Shown piece after piece: positions 10,564 through 18,678 of a stretch of DNA of 35,796 nt. Under the pieces are notes generated by a model. It was not told the DNA's origin. It saw only the letters and a program-made list of their open reading frames with translations, and did not search any database. Each line of letters begins with the position of its first letter. Within the stretch, counting starts at the first letter, position 1. The stretch is from Opitutus sp. (GTDB lineage Bacteria > Verrucomicrobiota > Verrucomicrobiia > Opitutales > Opitutaceae), in the NCBI GenBank assembly GCA_013821985.1, contig PNJQ01000036.1, positions 1 to 35,796 of the forward strand, given 5' to 3'. The position numbers were made by a program, and so were the translations under genes.

Positions 10564-11718
10564 TCAGAGACCGAGCGGCGTTTTGTAGCGGCGGGCGACG
10601 CGTTTCGTGACGGACGTGAGTGTCTCCCACGGGATCGTCTCCGCCCACGCGCTGAATTCGCTCAGCGTGATCTCCGCGGCTCCTTGGCGGCCGACCAACA
10701 CGACCGGGTCGCCGCAACGCACGTCGCTCGGCACGTCCGTGATGTCGATGATCGTCTGGTCCATGCAAACGCGGCCGAGGATTGGACAACGTTGGCCGTG
10801 GACGAGCACGGCGCCGCGGTCGCTCGCGGCGCGCGGGAGGCCGTCGCCGTAGCCGGCGGTGATGACGGCCACGCGTGAGTTGCGGCGCAGCCGGTGCGTG
10901 CGGCCGTAGCTGACGCCCACGCCGGCCGGGAGGAGTTTCACGAGACCGACGCGGGTGTGGAAACTGAAAACCGGCTCCGTGCGCACGCGCGCGAGCAGCG
11001 AGTGCGGGTGGGGAAGCACGCCGAATTGCAGCAGACCCACGCGCACGGCGTTGAACACGCCCCCTTTTCCCGGGGTCGTTTCGAGGCCAGCGGAGTTGTC
11101 GGCGTGGATGAGAACCTGCGCGGCATCGAGTCCCGGGAAAAGCGCGAGCGAGCGCAGGAAAAGCCCGCGTTGTTCGTCGGTGAATTCCGGGTCCTCGTCC
11201 GCACTCGCGAAATGCGTATAGATGCCCGCAAGACGCAGATGCTGCGCTTCGCGAATGGCACGGTAGAGTTGCGGCGCGCGATCGAACCACACGCCGAGCC
11301 GCCCCATGCCGGTGTCGATCTTGAGGTGGACGGCGATGGGCTTGCCGGCCGCGTGCGCGGCGGCGTTGAAACGTGCGACTTCATCGAGGCTCGAAACGGT
11401 GGCCGCGAGATCGTGCTCGGCGAGAAGGCGGTCCTCGTCCGGGAGCGTGGCGCCGAGCAGCAGAATTGGCCAGTCGGCGCTCAGTTCGCGGATCGTCAGC
11501 GCCTCGGCGATGTTTGCGACCGCGAAGAGATCCGCGCCGGCGTGCATCAGGCGCGCGACGGTGTGCGGCAAACCATGGCCGTATGCGTCGGCCTTGACGA
11601 CCGCGACGTAGCGGATGTGCGCCGGGAGCGAGGCGCGGATCAGCTTCAGGTTGCGCTCGAGCGCGGCGAGGTCGATTTCGGCCCAGCAGCGCAGCGGGAG
11701 TTGCGCCGAGGGCGTCAT
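10564..11718 (-). CDS. alr: Alanine racemase
   Basis: PLP-dependent fold-type III enzyme that makes D-alanine for peptidoglycan. The protein has 384 aa. The Schiff-base lysine is K42 in VVKADAYGHG. The opposing catalytic tyrosine is Y271 in GVSYGRTHRL. Other family blocks are HLKIDTGMGRLG (131-142), THFASAD, HADNSAG, VRVGLLQFG and GRVCMDQTIIDITD. The open frame extends to 12435, but that extension is antisense-biased sequence overlapping tsaB. The true start is ATG 11718, which shares an ATGA with the tsaB stop (4-base overlap) and gives a normal-length protein. It is the second gene of a four-gene minus-strand operon. Confidence 0.96.
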   Translation of the reverse strand: MTPSAQLPLRCWAEIDLAALERNLKLIRASLPAHIRYVAVVKADAYGHGLPHTVARLMHAGADLFAVANIAEALTIRELSADWPILLLGATLPDEDRLLAEHDLAATVSSLDEVARFNAAAHAAGKPIAVHLKIDTGMGRLGVWFDRAPQLYRAIREAQHLRLAGIYTHFASADEDPEFTDEQRGLFLRSLALFPGLDAAQVLIHADNSAGLETTPGKGGVFNAVRVGLLQFGVLPHPHSLLARVRTEPVFSFHTRVGLVKLLPAGVGVSYGRTHRLRRNSRVAVITAGYGDGLPRAASDRGAVLVHGQRCPILGRVCMDQTIIDITDVPSDVRCGDPVVLVGRQGAAEITLSEFSAWAETIPWETLTSVTKRVARRYKTPLGL

Positions 11719-12404
11719 CGCACGGGCTTCGTCGCCGCGCTGTGGACCTGCGCGGACCACTTTTTGTATTCGGGCGCTTCGTGCTGAAATGCGTCGGGCG
11801 CTGCAGCGGCGTGGAGCACGTCCGAGTTCGCATGATGCTCGAGTAAACTCGCGACGTCGTAGCGGCATTCGCTCGTCGGTCGCGGCGGCGGGCTCCACGC
11901 GCGGAGCGCAGCCGGTTGCCAAAGCGGCTGCGTCGTCGCGACGAGTTCCGCGGTCGGCACGCGGCGCAGCGGGGCAAGCGTTCCGTCCCCGCTCACCGCG
12001 ACCACATGCCAGGAATCGCGGCGGGCGTCGGCGATAACGGAAAACGGCCGCGCCTGGCCGCGGTGGACGAGTTCGAGCGCGAGGAGGTGGAGACTCTCGT
12101 ATTGAAAGGCGGGCCGCGGTGCGAGCGCCTGCCACGTGCGCAGGGCCATCGCCACCGTGCGCACGCCGAGCATCGAACCCGGACCGGCGCAGAACGCGAA
12201 CGCGCGCACGTCGGCGAGCGTGAGTTCGGCTTCGCGCAGGCACGCGTCGGTCAGGGCGAAAAGCGCCCTGCCCGCCTCTTCGGGTGAATGCCGCCAGATC
12301 GCTGGCAAGCCGCGGCGGAGCAGACCGACTTGCATCTCGGTCGATGCCGCGTCGAGGACGAGGATACAGCCGTGACTGGCAAGGAGTTGGACGAGGGAAG
12401 CCAT
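11715..12404 (-). CDS. tsaB: tRNA threonylcarbamoyladenosine biosynthesis protein TsaB
   Basis: ASKHA-fold, non-catalytic partner of TsaD in the t6A37 tRNA modification complex. The protein has 229 aa. The first strand-loop ILVLDAASTE (14-23) corresponds to the family's LAIDTST motif. The second signature, FCAGPGSMLGVRTVAMALRTW (from about residue 71), corresponds to GPGSFTGLR, with the usual Phe-Thr replaced by Met-Leu. The N-terminus is about 10 residues longer than usual and the C-terminal half is poorly conserved, which is normal for TsaB. ATG 12404 is the only well-placed start. The stop overlaps the alr start (ATGA). The gene is divergent from tig across a 141-base gap. Confidence 0.88.
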   Translation of the reverse strand: MASLVQLLASHGCILVLDAASTEMQVGLLRRGLPAIWRHSPEEAGRALFALTDACLREAELTLADVRAFAFCAGPGSMLGVRTVAMALRTWQALAPRPAFQYESLHLLALELVHRGQARPFSVIADARRDSWHVVAVSGDGTLAPLRRVPTAELVATTQPLWQPAALRAWSPPPRPTSECRYDVASLLEHHANSDVLHAAAAPDAFQHEAPEYKKWSAQVHSAATKPVR

Positions 12405-12426
12405 CGACGCGCGCAGCTTGGGTGGG

Positions 12427-12441
12427 GGACTTCAAAAGTCC
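12427..12441. promoter_or_regulatory. Perfect palindrome in the tsaB/tig divergent gap
   Basis: GGACTT-CAA-AAGTCC is a perfect 6+3+6 inverted repeat, 23 bases upstream of the tsaB start and 105 upstream of tig. It could be an operator. TTGACC (12477-12482), 17 bases before TTACCT (12500-12505), is a weak tig promoter candidate with a good -35 and a poor -10. Promoters for both genes must lie in or near this gap. Confidence 0.27.
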
Positions 12442-12545
12442 AAGGCGGATTCCGTCCCGCGCTCTCGAAACGGACCTTGACCGGCCTTCGCGGCACGACT
12501 TACCTCGACTCTTTTCCGCTCGAAAATCCGTCCAAATTTAAAGCC

Positions 12546-13868
12546 GTGAACGTTCAAATCAACGACCTCAACGAAACCCGCAAGATGCTCACCGTTACGC
12601 TCGACCAGAGCGAGGTGGACGCCGAATACCAGACGCTGCTCGGCGAGTTCGCCAAGCAGGTCAACATCCCGGGCTTCCGCCCCGGCAAGGCGCCCGCGCA
12701 GATGGTGGCGAAGCGTTTCGCGAAGGAGTTGAAGGAGGAGTTCAAGGGCCGCGTCGTGAGCAAGGCCTATCGTCAGGGCCTCGAGGATTCGAAGTTGGAC
12801 GTGATTTCGATCGTCGATGTCTCCGAAGGCGAGTTCGCGCCCGGCGTGTCGGCCGAAGTGAAGGTGACCGTCGATGTTCGTCCGACGATCACGTTGCCGG
12901 AATACCACGGCATCACCACCGAAGTGCAGCCGACCGAGCCGACCGATGCGGAAGTCGATGCAGTAATCGAAGGCCTCCGTTCTGAGCGCGCTGATTTCAA
13001 GGTCGCCGAGCGTCCCGCTGCGAAGGGCGACTACGTGCGCTTCGGCTACACCGGCACGCTCGACGGGAAGCCGTTGACCGAGGTGGTCGGCGACAAAGCC
13101 ATCTACGCTTCCGCGCCGCAGACGTGGGAAGAAGTTGAAGGCACCAACGAAGGCCTGCTGCCGGGCATGACGCTGCAGCTCGCGGGCGTGAAGGCCGGTG
13201 ACAAGAAGGACGTCACCGTGACGTTCCCGGCCGAGTTCGCCGCGGTGCCCGCGCTCGCCGGCAAGCAAGTCGTCTATGCGATCGATGTGCAGGAAGTCCG
13301 CGAACGCGCGCTGCCGCCGCTCGACGAAGCATTTTTCAAGGCCAACCAAGTCGATAGCCTCGAGGCGTTGAAGACGCAGGTGAAGACCACCCTCGCGATG
13401 CGCAAGGAGCACGAGAACCGCTCGGCGCAGCGCCGTCAGATCACCGATGCGCTGATCGCGCAGTCGAATTTCCCCGTGCCGGAGAGCCTCATCGCTTCCG
13501 AGCGCGATGGCGTGTTGCGCCAGTTCATCGAGGAAAACATGCGCCGTGGCGTCCCGCAGGAGGAGTTCGAGAAGAACAAGAAGGAACTCTTCGACAGCGC
13601 CTCGAAGGCCGCCGTCTCGCGCGTGAAGGTCCAGCTGATGCTCGCGAAGATCGCCGAGGCCGAGAAGCTCACCGTCGATGACAAGGATCTGAACAATTGG
13701 CTCATGCGCGAAGCGATGCGCTCCGGCCAGAAACCGGACAAGCTCGTGAAGGAGCTCGGCAAGGACCGCGAGCAACTCCGCGCGGTGCAGCAGCAGATCC
13801 TCTTCGACAAGGTCCTTGATTTCCTGGTCTCCAAGGCTACCGTCAAAGCGGCAACCGCCAAAGCATGA
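12546..13868 (+). CDS. tig: Trigger factor (ribosome-associated chaperone/PPIase)
   Basis: Binds ribosomal protein L23 at the exit tunnel and shields nascent chains. The protein has 440 aa. The N-terminal domain carries the ribosome-binding signature GFRPGKAP at 43-50. The FKBP-type prolyl isomerase domain spans about 158-255 ([16 protein letters not shown] through [17 protein letters not shown]). A helical C-terminal arm domain runs to a lysine/alanine-rich end. The start is GTG 12546, giving [15 protein letters not shown]. The open frame back to 12288 crosses tsaB and is not part of the gene. The stop TGA (13866-13868) overlaps the clpP ATG in an ATGA junction, so clpP translation is probably coupled. 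Order tig-clpP-clpX is conserved in many bacteria. Confidence 0.96.
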   Translation: MNVQINDLNETRKMLTVTLDQSEVDAEYQTLLGEFAKQVNIPGFRPGKAPAQMVAKRFAKELKEEFKGRVVSKAYRQGLEDSKLDVISIVDVSEGEFAPGVSAEVKVTVDVRPTITLPEYHGITTEVQPTEPTDAEVDAVIEGLRSERADFKVAERPAAKGDYVRFGYTGTLDGKPLTEVVGDKAIYASAPQTWEEVEGTNEGLLPGMTLQLAGVKAGDKKDVTVTFPAEFAAVPALAGKQVVYAIDVQEVRERALPPLDEAFFKANQVDSLEALKTQVKTTLAMRKEHENRSAQRRQITDALIAQSNFPVPESLIASERDGVLRQFIEENMRRGVPQEEFEKNKKELFDSASKAAVSRVKVQLMLAKIAEAEKLTVDDKDLNNWLMREAMRSGQKPDKLVKELGKDREQLRAVQQQILFDKVLDFLVSKATVKAATAKA

Positions 13869-14485
13869 GCTACTACGTTCCCATCGTCCTCGAAAACACC
13901 GGCCGCGGCGAGCGGTCGATGGATATCTACAGCCGCCTGTTGAAGGATCGCATCATCTTCATCGGCACGCCGATCGACGATGGGGTCGCCAACGTGGTCA
14001 TCGCCCAGATGCTGTTCCTGCAGATGGAGGACCCGAAGAAGGACATCCATCTTTACATCAATTCGCCCGGCGGCGTCGTCACGGGCGGCATGGCGATCTA
14101 CGACACGATTAATTTCCTGCAGTGTGACGTCGTCACTTACTGCATCGGCATGGCCGCCAGCATGAGCACGGTGCTGCTCGCGGCCGGGACGAAGGGCAAA
14201 CGCTTCGCACTGCCGAACAGCCGCGTCATGATCCACCAACCGAGCGGCGGTGCGGGTGGCCAGACGGCCGACATCGCGATCGCGGCGCGCGAAATCATTC
14301 GCTGGCGCCAGACGTTGAACACCATTCTGGCCCGCCACACCGGCAAGCAGGCCGAGCAGATCGAAAAGGATTCCGACCGCGACTACTACATGAGCGCGGA
14401 TGAGGCCAAGACCTACGGGATCGTCGATCACGTCGTGGCTTCGACGCGCGACGCGCAGCAGATTTCCGGGCAAACCGCGGCCTAA
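13865..14485 (+). CDS. clpP: ATP-dependent Clp protease proteolytic subunit
   Basis: Serine peptidase that forms the double-ring chamber used with ClpX. The protein has 206 aa. Catalytic Ser99 lies in GMAASMST, where Met-Ser replaces the more common GQAASMGA context. His124 is in [13 protein letters not shown] and Asp173 in [13 protein letters not shown]. It starts directly with [26 protein letters not shown], as in unprocessed ClpPs with only a short propeptide. ATG 13865 overlaps the tig stop by 4 bases. clpX follows after 78 bases. Confidence 0.97.
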   Translation: MSYYVPIVLENTGRGERSMDIYSRLLKDRIIFIGTPIDDGVANVVIAQMLFLQMEDPKKDIHLYINSPGGVVTGGMAIYDTINFLQCDVVTYCIGMAASMSTVLLAAGTKGKRFALPNSRVMIHQPSGGAGGQTADIAIAAREIIRWRQTLNTILARHTGKQAEQIEKDSDRDYYMSADEAKTYGIVDHVVASTRDAQQISGQTAA

Positions 14486-14563
14486 CCGCGGATTGCGTCA
14501 CATTTTCGTCCGGCGGGAAAAACCCCCTCGACTAACGGGCACTCCCGGCCGATACATTTTTCC

Positions 14564-15880
14564 ATGGCCAAGTCTTCCCGCATGACCCTCTGCTCCTTCT
14601 GCGGTAAGTCGCAGGCGGAAGTCCGCAAAATCATCGCGGGCCCAGGGGTTTACATCTGCGACTCGTGCGTAAACGTCTGCAAGACGATCATCGACCGCGA
14701 GGTAAAGGCCGCCCCGGCGGAAGCCGCGGCCGGAACTGCGACAAAGCCGGCATTCCGATTGGTGAAGCCTTCCGAGATCAAGAAGGTCCTCGACGACTTC
14801 GTCATCGGCCAAGATCACGCCAAGAAGGTCCTCTCGGTTGCGGTCTATAACCATTACAAGCGCCTCAACTTCGATCCGAGTCAGGCCGCGCGCGATGGCA
14901 TCGAGATGCCGTCCGAGTTCAACGAGGTCGAAGTCGAGAAGAGCAACATCCTGCTTTGCGGTCCGACCGGCTCCGGCAAGACGCTCCTCGCCCGCACCCT
15001 CGCGAAGATTCTCGACGTGCCGTTTGCGATCTCCGACGCCACGACGCTGACCGAGGCCGGTTACGTCGGAGAAGACGTGGAAAACGTCGTGCTGCGCCTG
15101 CTGCAATCGGCGAACTACGACGTCAAAAAGGCCGAATGCGGCATCATCTACATCGACGAAATCGATAAGATCCGCCGCACCACGGAAAACGTCTCAATCA
15201 CGCGCGACGTTTCGGGCGAAGGCGTGCAGCAGGCGCTGCTCAAGATTCTCGAAGGCACCGTCTGCAACGTCCCTCCGCAGGGCGGCCGCAAGCATCCGAA
15301 TCAGGAATACATCCAGGTTAACACCTCGAACATTCTCTTCATCTGCGGCGGTGCGTTCGTGGGTCTGGATCACGTCATCAAAAAGAGGCTCGGCCAGCGT
15401 TCGCTCGGTTTCCATATCAACGACAAGGATCACGAACTCAGCCCCGACGAGATGATGCGCGCTGTCGCGCCCGAGGATCTCGTGCGCTTCGGCATGATTC
15501 CGGAATTCATCGGCCGCCTGCCCGTTGTCTCTGTGCTCGACGAGCTGAAGGTCGGCGATCTCGAACAAGTTCTCCTCCGCACGAAGAACGCGATGGTGAA
15601 GCAGTATTCCAAGCTCTTCGCGATGGACGGCGTGCAACTCACCTTCACGCGCGACGCGGTGCGCGCGATCGGCGCCCGTGCCATCGAGCTGAAGACCGGC
15701 GCCCGCGCGCTCCGCGCCATTCTTGAGAAGATCATGCTCGAGGTGATGTATGAGCTGCCGCAACGCGACGACGTGATCGAGGTGATCATCGACCAAGGCG
15801 TCGTCGAAGGCCGCAAACGTCCGCAGTTGAAGAAGGCGGCCAAGAGTTCCTCGACCACCACGAGCAAAGACGCCGCCTGA
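14564..15880 (+). CDS. clpX: ATP-dependent Clp protease ATP-binding subunit ClpX
   Basis: AAA+ unfoldase that feeds ClpP. The protein has 438 aa. The N-terminal C4 zinc domain uses C10, C13, C32 and C35 (LCSFCGK ... [10 protein letters not shown]). Walker A GPTGSGKT is at 133-140 and Walker [11 protein letters not shown] centres on D198/E199. [16 protein letters not shown] and [11 protein letters not shown] are diagnostic of ClpX. The ClpP-docking loop is LGF at 281-283 rather than IGF. Sensor 2 lies in [15 protein letters not shown]. The C-terminal tail is lysine/serine/threonine-rich. The gap to clpP (14486-14563) has no clear terminator, so cotranscription is likely. No plus-strand terminator was found after clpX. 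Confidence 0.97.
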   Translation: MAKSSRMTLCSFCGKSQAEVRKIIAGPGVYICDSCVNVCKTIIDREVKAAPAEAAAGTATKPAFRLVKPSEIKKVLDDFVIGQDHAKKVLSVAVYNHYKRLNFDPSQAARDGIEMPSEFNEVEVEKSNILLCGPTGSGKTLLARTLAKILDVPFAISDATTLTEAGYVGEDVENVVLRLLQSANYDVKKAECGIIYIDEIDKIRRTTENVSITRDVSGEGVQQALLKILEGTVCNVPPQGGRKHPNQEYIQVNTSNILFICGGAFVGLDHVIKKRLGQRSLGFHINDKDHELSPDEMMRAVAPEDLVRFGMIPEFIGRLPVVSVLDELKVGDLEQVLLRTKNAMVKQYSKLFAMDGVQLTFTRDAVRAIGARAIELKTGARALRAILEKIMLEVMYELPQRDDVIEVIIDQGVVEGRKRPQLKKAAKSSSTTTSKDAA

Positions 15881-15896
15881 GATGGCGTTTGGCCGA

Positions 15897-15970
15897 GGGT
15901 TGCCGCCGTCCCCCAAGGGCCGTTGAGGGCGACGACCCCGACCGACTCTTCGACTCTTGGCGGCAAGCCC
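15897..15970. repeat. Imperfect inverted repeat and tandem octamer after clpX
   Basis: GGGTTGCCGCC (15897-15907) is almost the reverse complement of GGCGGCAAGCCC (15959-15970), with one base inserted. Between them the octamer CGACTCTT occurs twice in tandem (15943-15958). The element fills the convergent clpX/M42 gap ahead of the minus-strand terminator. It may be a dispersed intergenic repeat or a 3' structure for clpX. Nothing in the window decides this. Confidence 0.35.
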
Positions 15971-15983
15971 GCGCCGATTAGGC

Positions 15984-16011
15984 AATAAAAAGGCCGGCGC
16001 AAAGCCGGCCT
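15984..16011 (-). terminator. Rho-independent terminator for the M42 peptidase transcript
   Basis: A perfect 8-base stem, AGGCCGGC (15991-15998) and GCCGGCCT (16004-16011), encloses a five-base loop. Read on the minus strand it runs directly into TTTTTATTG. It lies 49 bases beyond the peptidase stop. On the plus strand no T-run follows, so it acts in the minus direction only. Confidence 0.9.
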
Positions 16012-16059
16012 GCGATTCGACGATCGCGTCACGCGCAGCTGGTGCGCCCGCGCTCGACC

Positions 16060-17127
16060 TCACCAGTTAAAGCTCTCGTCCTTCTTCACCGATTTCGCGA
16101 ACTCGACGAACAGCTTCACGCAGTTCTCCACGTCCTCGAGATCCACGACTTCGCTCGGCGTGTGCATGTAGCGCAGCGGGATCGAGACGAGTCCGCACGC
16201 CACGCCGCCGCGCGCCATTTGAATCGCACGGGCGTCGGTGCCCGTCGGACGCGGGTCGGCTTCGAGCTGGTAGGGAATCTTTGCCTTCTTTGCGCACTCG
16301 ACGAGGCGCGTATAAACCTTCGGGTTGATGTTCGGGCCACGGCAAACGATCGGGCCGCCGCCGAGCTTCGTCTCGCCGAACCGGCGGTTGTCGCAATCCG
16401 GGTGATCGGTCGCGTGGCCGACATCGACCGCCAGCGCCACATGCGGATCGACCGCGAACGCCGACGTCGTCGCGCCGCGCACGCCGATCTCCTCCTGCGT
16501 CGTGGCCACCGAAACGAGCTTGGCGCCGAGTTTCGCATTCTCCTGTTTCAAGCGGATGAGCGCCTCGCCGACGATGTAGGCGCCGACCTTGTTGTCGAAG
16601 GCGCGGGCCGTGCCAACCGAACCGTGAATCAGTTCGAATTCGTGGTCGTAAGTCGCGACGTCGCCGATCGCCACGCGCTTGAGCGCCTCGGCCTTCGATC
16701 CCGCGGCGATGTCGATCCAGATTTCGTGCTTCTTCGGCACCTTTTTGCGGTCCTCCTCGTCCATCAAGTGGATCGCGCGTTTGCCCGTGACACCTTTCAC
16801 GGTGCCGGCGGCTGTCTGGATGATGACGCGCCGTCCCGAGATGATGCTCAGGTCGTGGCCGCCGATCGTGTCGAAGTAAAGGTATCCATCCTTGTTGACG
16901 TAGGTGATGATGAGGCCGAGTTCGTCGATGTGGCCCGAGAACATCAGCGTCGGTGCTCCTTTCGTGTTGAGCGTCGCAAGGCGGCAACCGAGCGCGTCGT
17001 TCGCGTAGCTGTCGGCGTGCGGCTTCACGAACTTGTCGTAAACCGCCTGGGCCTGGGCCTCCGCGCCGGAGGGCGACTTGGCTTTGAGAAGTTCGGTGAG
17101 GAAAACAGGGGCTTCGTATTTCGACAT
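16060..17127 (-). CDS. M42 family metallo-aminopeptidase
   Basis: Cytosolic dizinc (or dicobalt) aminopeptidase of the TET/FrvX/PepA-M42 type, expected to form dodecamers that trim peptides. The protein has 355 aa. Metal ligands and catalytic residues align with the family: H66 in FSGHIDELG, D178 in RAFDNKVGA, the E212 base and E213 in TTQEEIGVRG, D235 in ALAVDVGHATD, and H322 in YMHTPSE. The open frame reaches 17208, but ATG 17127 (MSKYEAPVFL) is chosen. The family homology begins there, and it is preceded by AGAGGTGA, the clearest Shine-Dalgarno in the window. Exact substrate preference is unknown. A minus-strand terminator follows. The gene lies downstream of an FAD oxidoreductase with a 105-base gap. 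Confidence 0.93.
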   Translation of the reverse strand: MSKYEAPVFLTELLKAKSPSGAEAQAQAVYDKFVKPHADSYANDALGCRLATLNTKGAPTLMFSGHIDELGLIITYVNKDGYLYFDTIGGHDLSIISGRRVIIQTAAGTVKGVTGKRAIHLMDEEDRKKVPKKHEIWIDIAAGSKAEALKRVAIGDVATYDHEFELIHGSVGTARAFDNKVGAYIVGEALIRLKQENAKLGAKLVSVATTQEEIGVRGATTSAFAVDPHVALAVDVGHATDHPDCDNRRFGETKLGGGPIVCRGPNINPKVYTRLVECAKKAKIPYQLEADPRPTGTDARAIQMARGGVACGLVSIPLRYMHTPSEVVDLEDVENCVKLFVEFAKSVKKDESFNW

Positions 17128-17129
17128 GC

Positions 17130-17137
17130 GTTCACCT
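17130..17137 (-). promoter_or_regulatory. Shine-Dalgarno deciding the M42 peptidase start
   Basis: On the minus strand the sequence just before ATG 17127 reads CAGAGGTGAACGC. The core AGAGGTGA is well placed for ribosome binding. It supports the internal start over the upstream ATG at 17208. Confidence 0.65.
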
Positions 17138-17232
17138 CTGCCCAAGGCTTCGCCCTGTCGCAAAGGCAAAATGGCCCGATACGAGTCAGCCGAGCCGTCC
17201 AGCGCCACCGTCGCAACGAACGCCGCGCGTCC

Positions 17233-18630
17233 TCAGCGGGCGCGAATCGCGTCCGCGATTTCCTCGAGCGGATACGTGATAATTTCCGCCAGGGTGGGGT
17301 GATACCACGGCGCGCGGAGCATGTCGAAGACTGTGCCGCGCTGTGCCATGGAGACCGAGAAGCAGTGGATGAGTTCGCCTGCGTCCTTGCCCACGATTTC
17401 GGCGCCGAGGATGCGGCCCCGCTTCGGATCGGCGATCACCTTCACGTAGCCGTATTTCGCCTCCATCAGAATCGACTTCCCGTGGTCGTCGAACGGATAC
17501 GACGCCGTCAGATACTCGACGCCCGATTCCTGGAGTTGTGACTCGAGCCGGCCGACGGTGGCGAGTTGCGGGTCGGTGAAGACGACGTTCAACAACAGCG
17601 CGTAATCGACGGGCTTGATCGGCTTCACGTCGAACGCGTGTCGCACCGCAACCTCCGCCTGCTGGATGGCGATGTGCACGATCTCGGCGGGCCCCGAGCA
17701 GTCGCCGGCGGCATAGATGTGCGGCACGCTCGTCTGCTGCCAGCGGTTGATCATGATGCGACCGTTCGGACGTGCGCGCACGCAGGCGGCGTGCAGGTCG
17801 AGTCCGGCCGTGTTGGGCTCGCGGCCGAGCGCATTGAATAAATGCGCGGCACGCCGGGTGATGAGCTTGCCGTCGTGCAGAAACTGCACGCTTGTGCCAC
17901 GCTTGTCCTGACTGAGGCGCTGAATCTGCGTGCCGGCGAAGAGTTCGATGCCTTCATCGACAAAGGCCTTCTGCACGACGTTCGAGGCCGCTTCGGAGTG
18001 ATCGCGGAGAATGTTGCGGCTGCGCTGCACCAGCACGACGCGTGAGCCCATGCGCCGGAGAAACTGGGCGAGTTCGCATGCGACGATGCCCCCACCGAGC
18101 ACGATGACGCTCTCGGGCAGGAAATCCAGATCGAGGACGTCGTCGCTCGTCCAGAATTTCGCTTCCGCCAGACCGGGAATTGGCGGCACGCTGATTTTCG
18201 ACCCGGTGCCGATGAGGACAAACTTTGCCTTCAGCCTTTCGCCGGTCGAAAGCAGGAGAGTGTGCGAATCTTCAAATTTCGCGAAGGCCCGGTAGAGGTC
18301 GAACTTGCCCGCGTGCAGCGCCCGGTCGCGATAGTCGGCAAATTCGCCGATGATCTTCTTCTTGCGCGCGTGGACCGCCGCCATGTCGGCTTCGGCCCCG
18401 CGCACACGCAGCCCGAACTTCGCCGCGGTGCGGGCGTGGTGGAGGATTTCCGCGGTGTAGAGCAGGGTCTTCGACGGCATGCAGCCGCGCAGGATGCAGA
18501 GTCCGCCGAGTTCCTTCGCGCCATCGACGACCGCGGTGCGCTGGCCGAGCGAGGCCGCCAGACGGGCGGCATTGAAGCCGGCGCTGCCACCGCCGATGCA
18601 GATGAAGTCGTAGGATTTGGTCTTGGCCAC
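17233..18630 (-). CDS. FAD-dependent disulfide oxidoreductase, dihydrolipoamide dehydrogenase family
   Basis: Class I pyridine nucleotide-disulfide oxidoreductase of 465 aa. The FAD-binding GGGSAG is at 13-18. The redox-active pair is C45 and C50 in GGLCILRGCMPSK (CxxxxC). The NAD-binding GGGIVACE follows in the middle, then YAAGDCSGP and the C-terminal dimerisation domain. The catalytic base pair is H444 and E449 in YHPTLAE. It lacks a heavy-metal-binding N-domain and a C-terminal Cys pair, so it is not a typical MerA. It is not beside any 2-oxoacid dehydrogenase or glycine cleavage genes, so the lipoyl partner, if any, is elsewhere. It starts with GTG 18630, and no ATG is available before the FAD motif. 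It lies 48 bases downstream of the polysaccharide cluster with no terminator between. Confidence 0.88.
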   Translation of the reverse strand: MAKTKSYDFICIGGGSAGFNAARLAASLGQRTAVVDGAKELGGLCILRGCMPSKTLLYTAEILHHARTAAKFGLRVRGAEADMAAVHARKKKIIGEFADYRDRALHAGKFDLYRAFAKFEDSHTLLLSTGERLKAKFVLIGTGSKISVPPIPGLAEAKFWTSDDVLDLDFLPESVIVLGGGIVACELAQFLRRMGSRVVLVQRSRNILRDHSEAASNVVQKAFVDEGIELFAGTQIQRLSQDKRGTSVQFLHDGKLITRRAAHLFNALGREPNTAGLDLHAACVRARPNGRIMINRWQQTSVPHIYAAGDCSGPAEIVHIAIQQAEVAVRHAFDVKPIKPVDYALLLNVVFTDPQLATVGRLESQLQESGVEYLTASYPFDDHGKSILMEAKYGYVKVIADPKRGRILGAEIVGKDAGELIHCFSVSMAQRGTVFDMLRAPWYHPTLAEIITYPLEEIADAIRAR

Positions 18631-18678
18631 AGCTTACGGGTAATCAGACGAGCGCTTTATGCCAGTCGCGCGACCGAT

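Noticed and set aside
11719..12435. N-terminal extension of alr that would make a 623-residue fusion protein
   Set aside because: The extension overlaps tsaB in another frame and has no alanine-racemase homology. The ATGA overlap at 11715-11718 marks the real start.
12288..12545. Upstream extension of trigger factor to 526 residues
   Set aside because: It runs antisense through the start of tsaB. Trigger-factor homology begins at GTG 12546.
17233..18630. Mercuric reductase call
   Set aside because: There is no N-terminal heavy-metal-binding domain, no C-terminal cysteine pair and no mer neighbours. Only the general disulfide oxidoreductase features are present.
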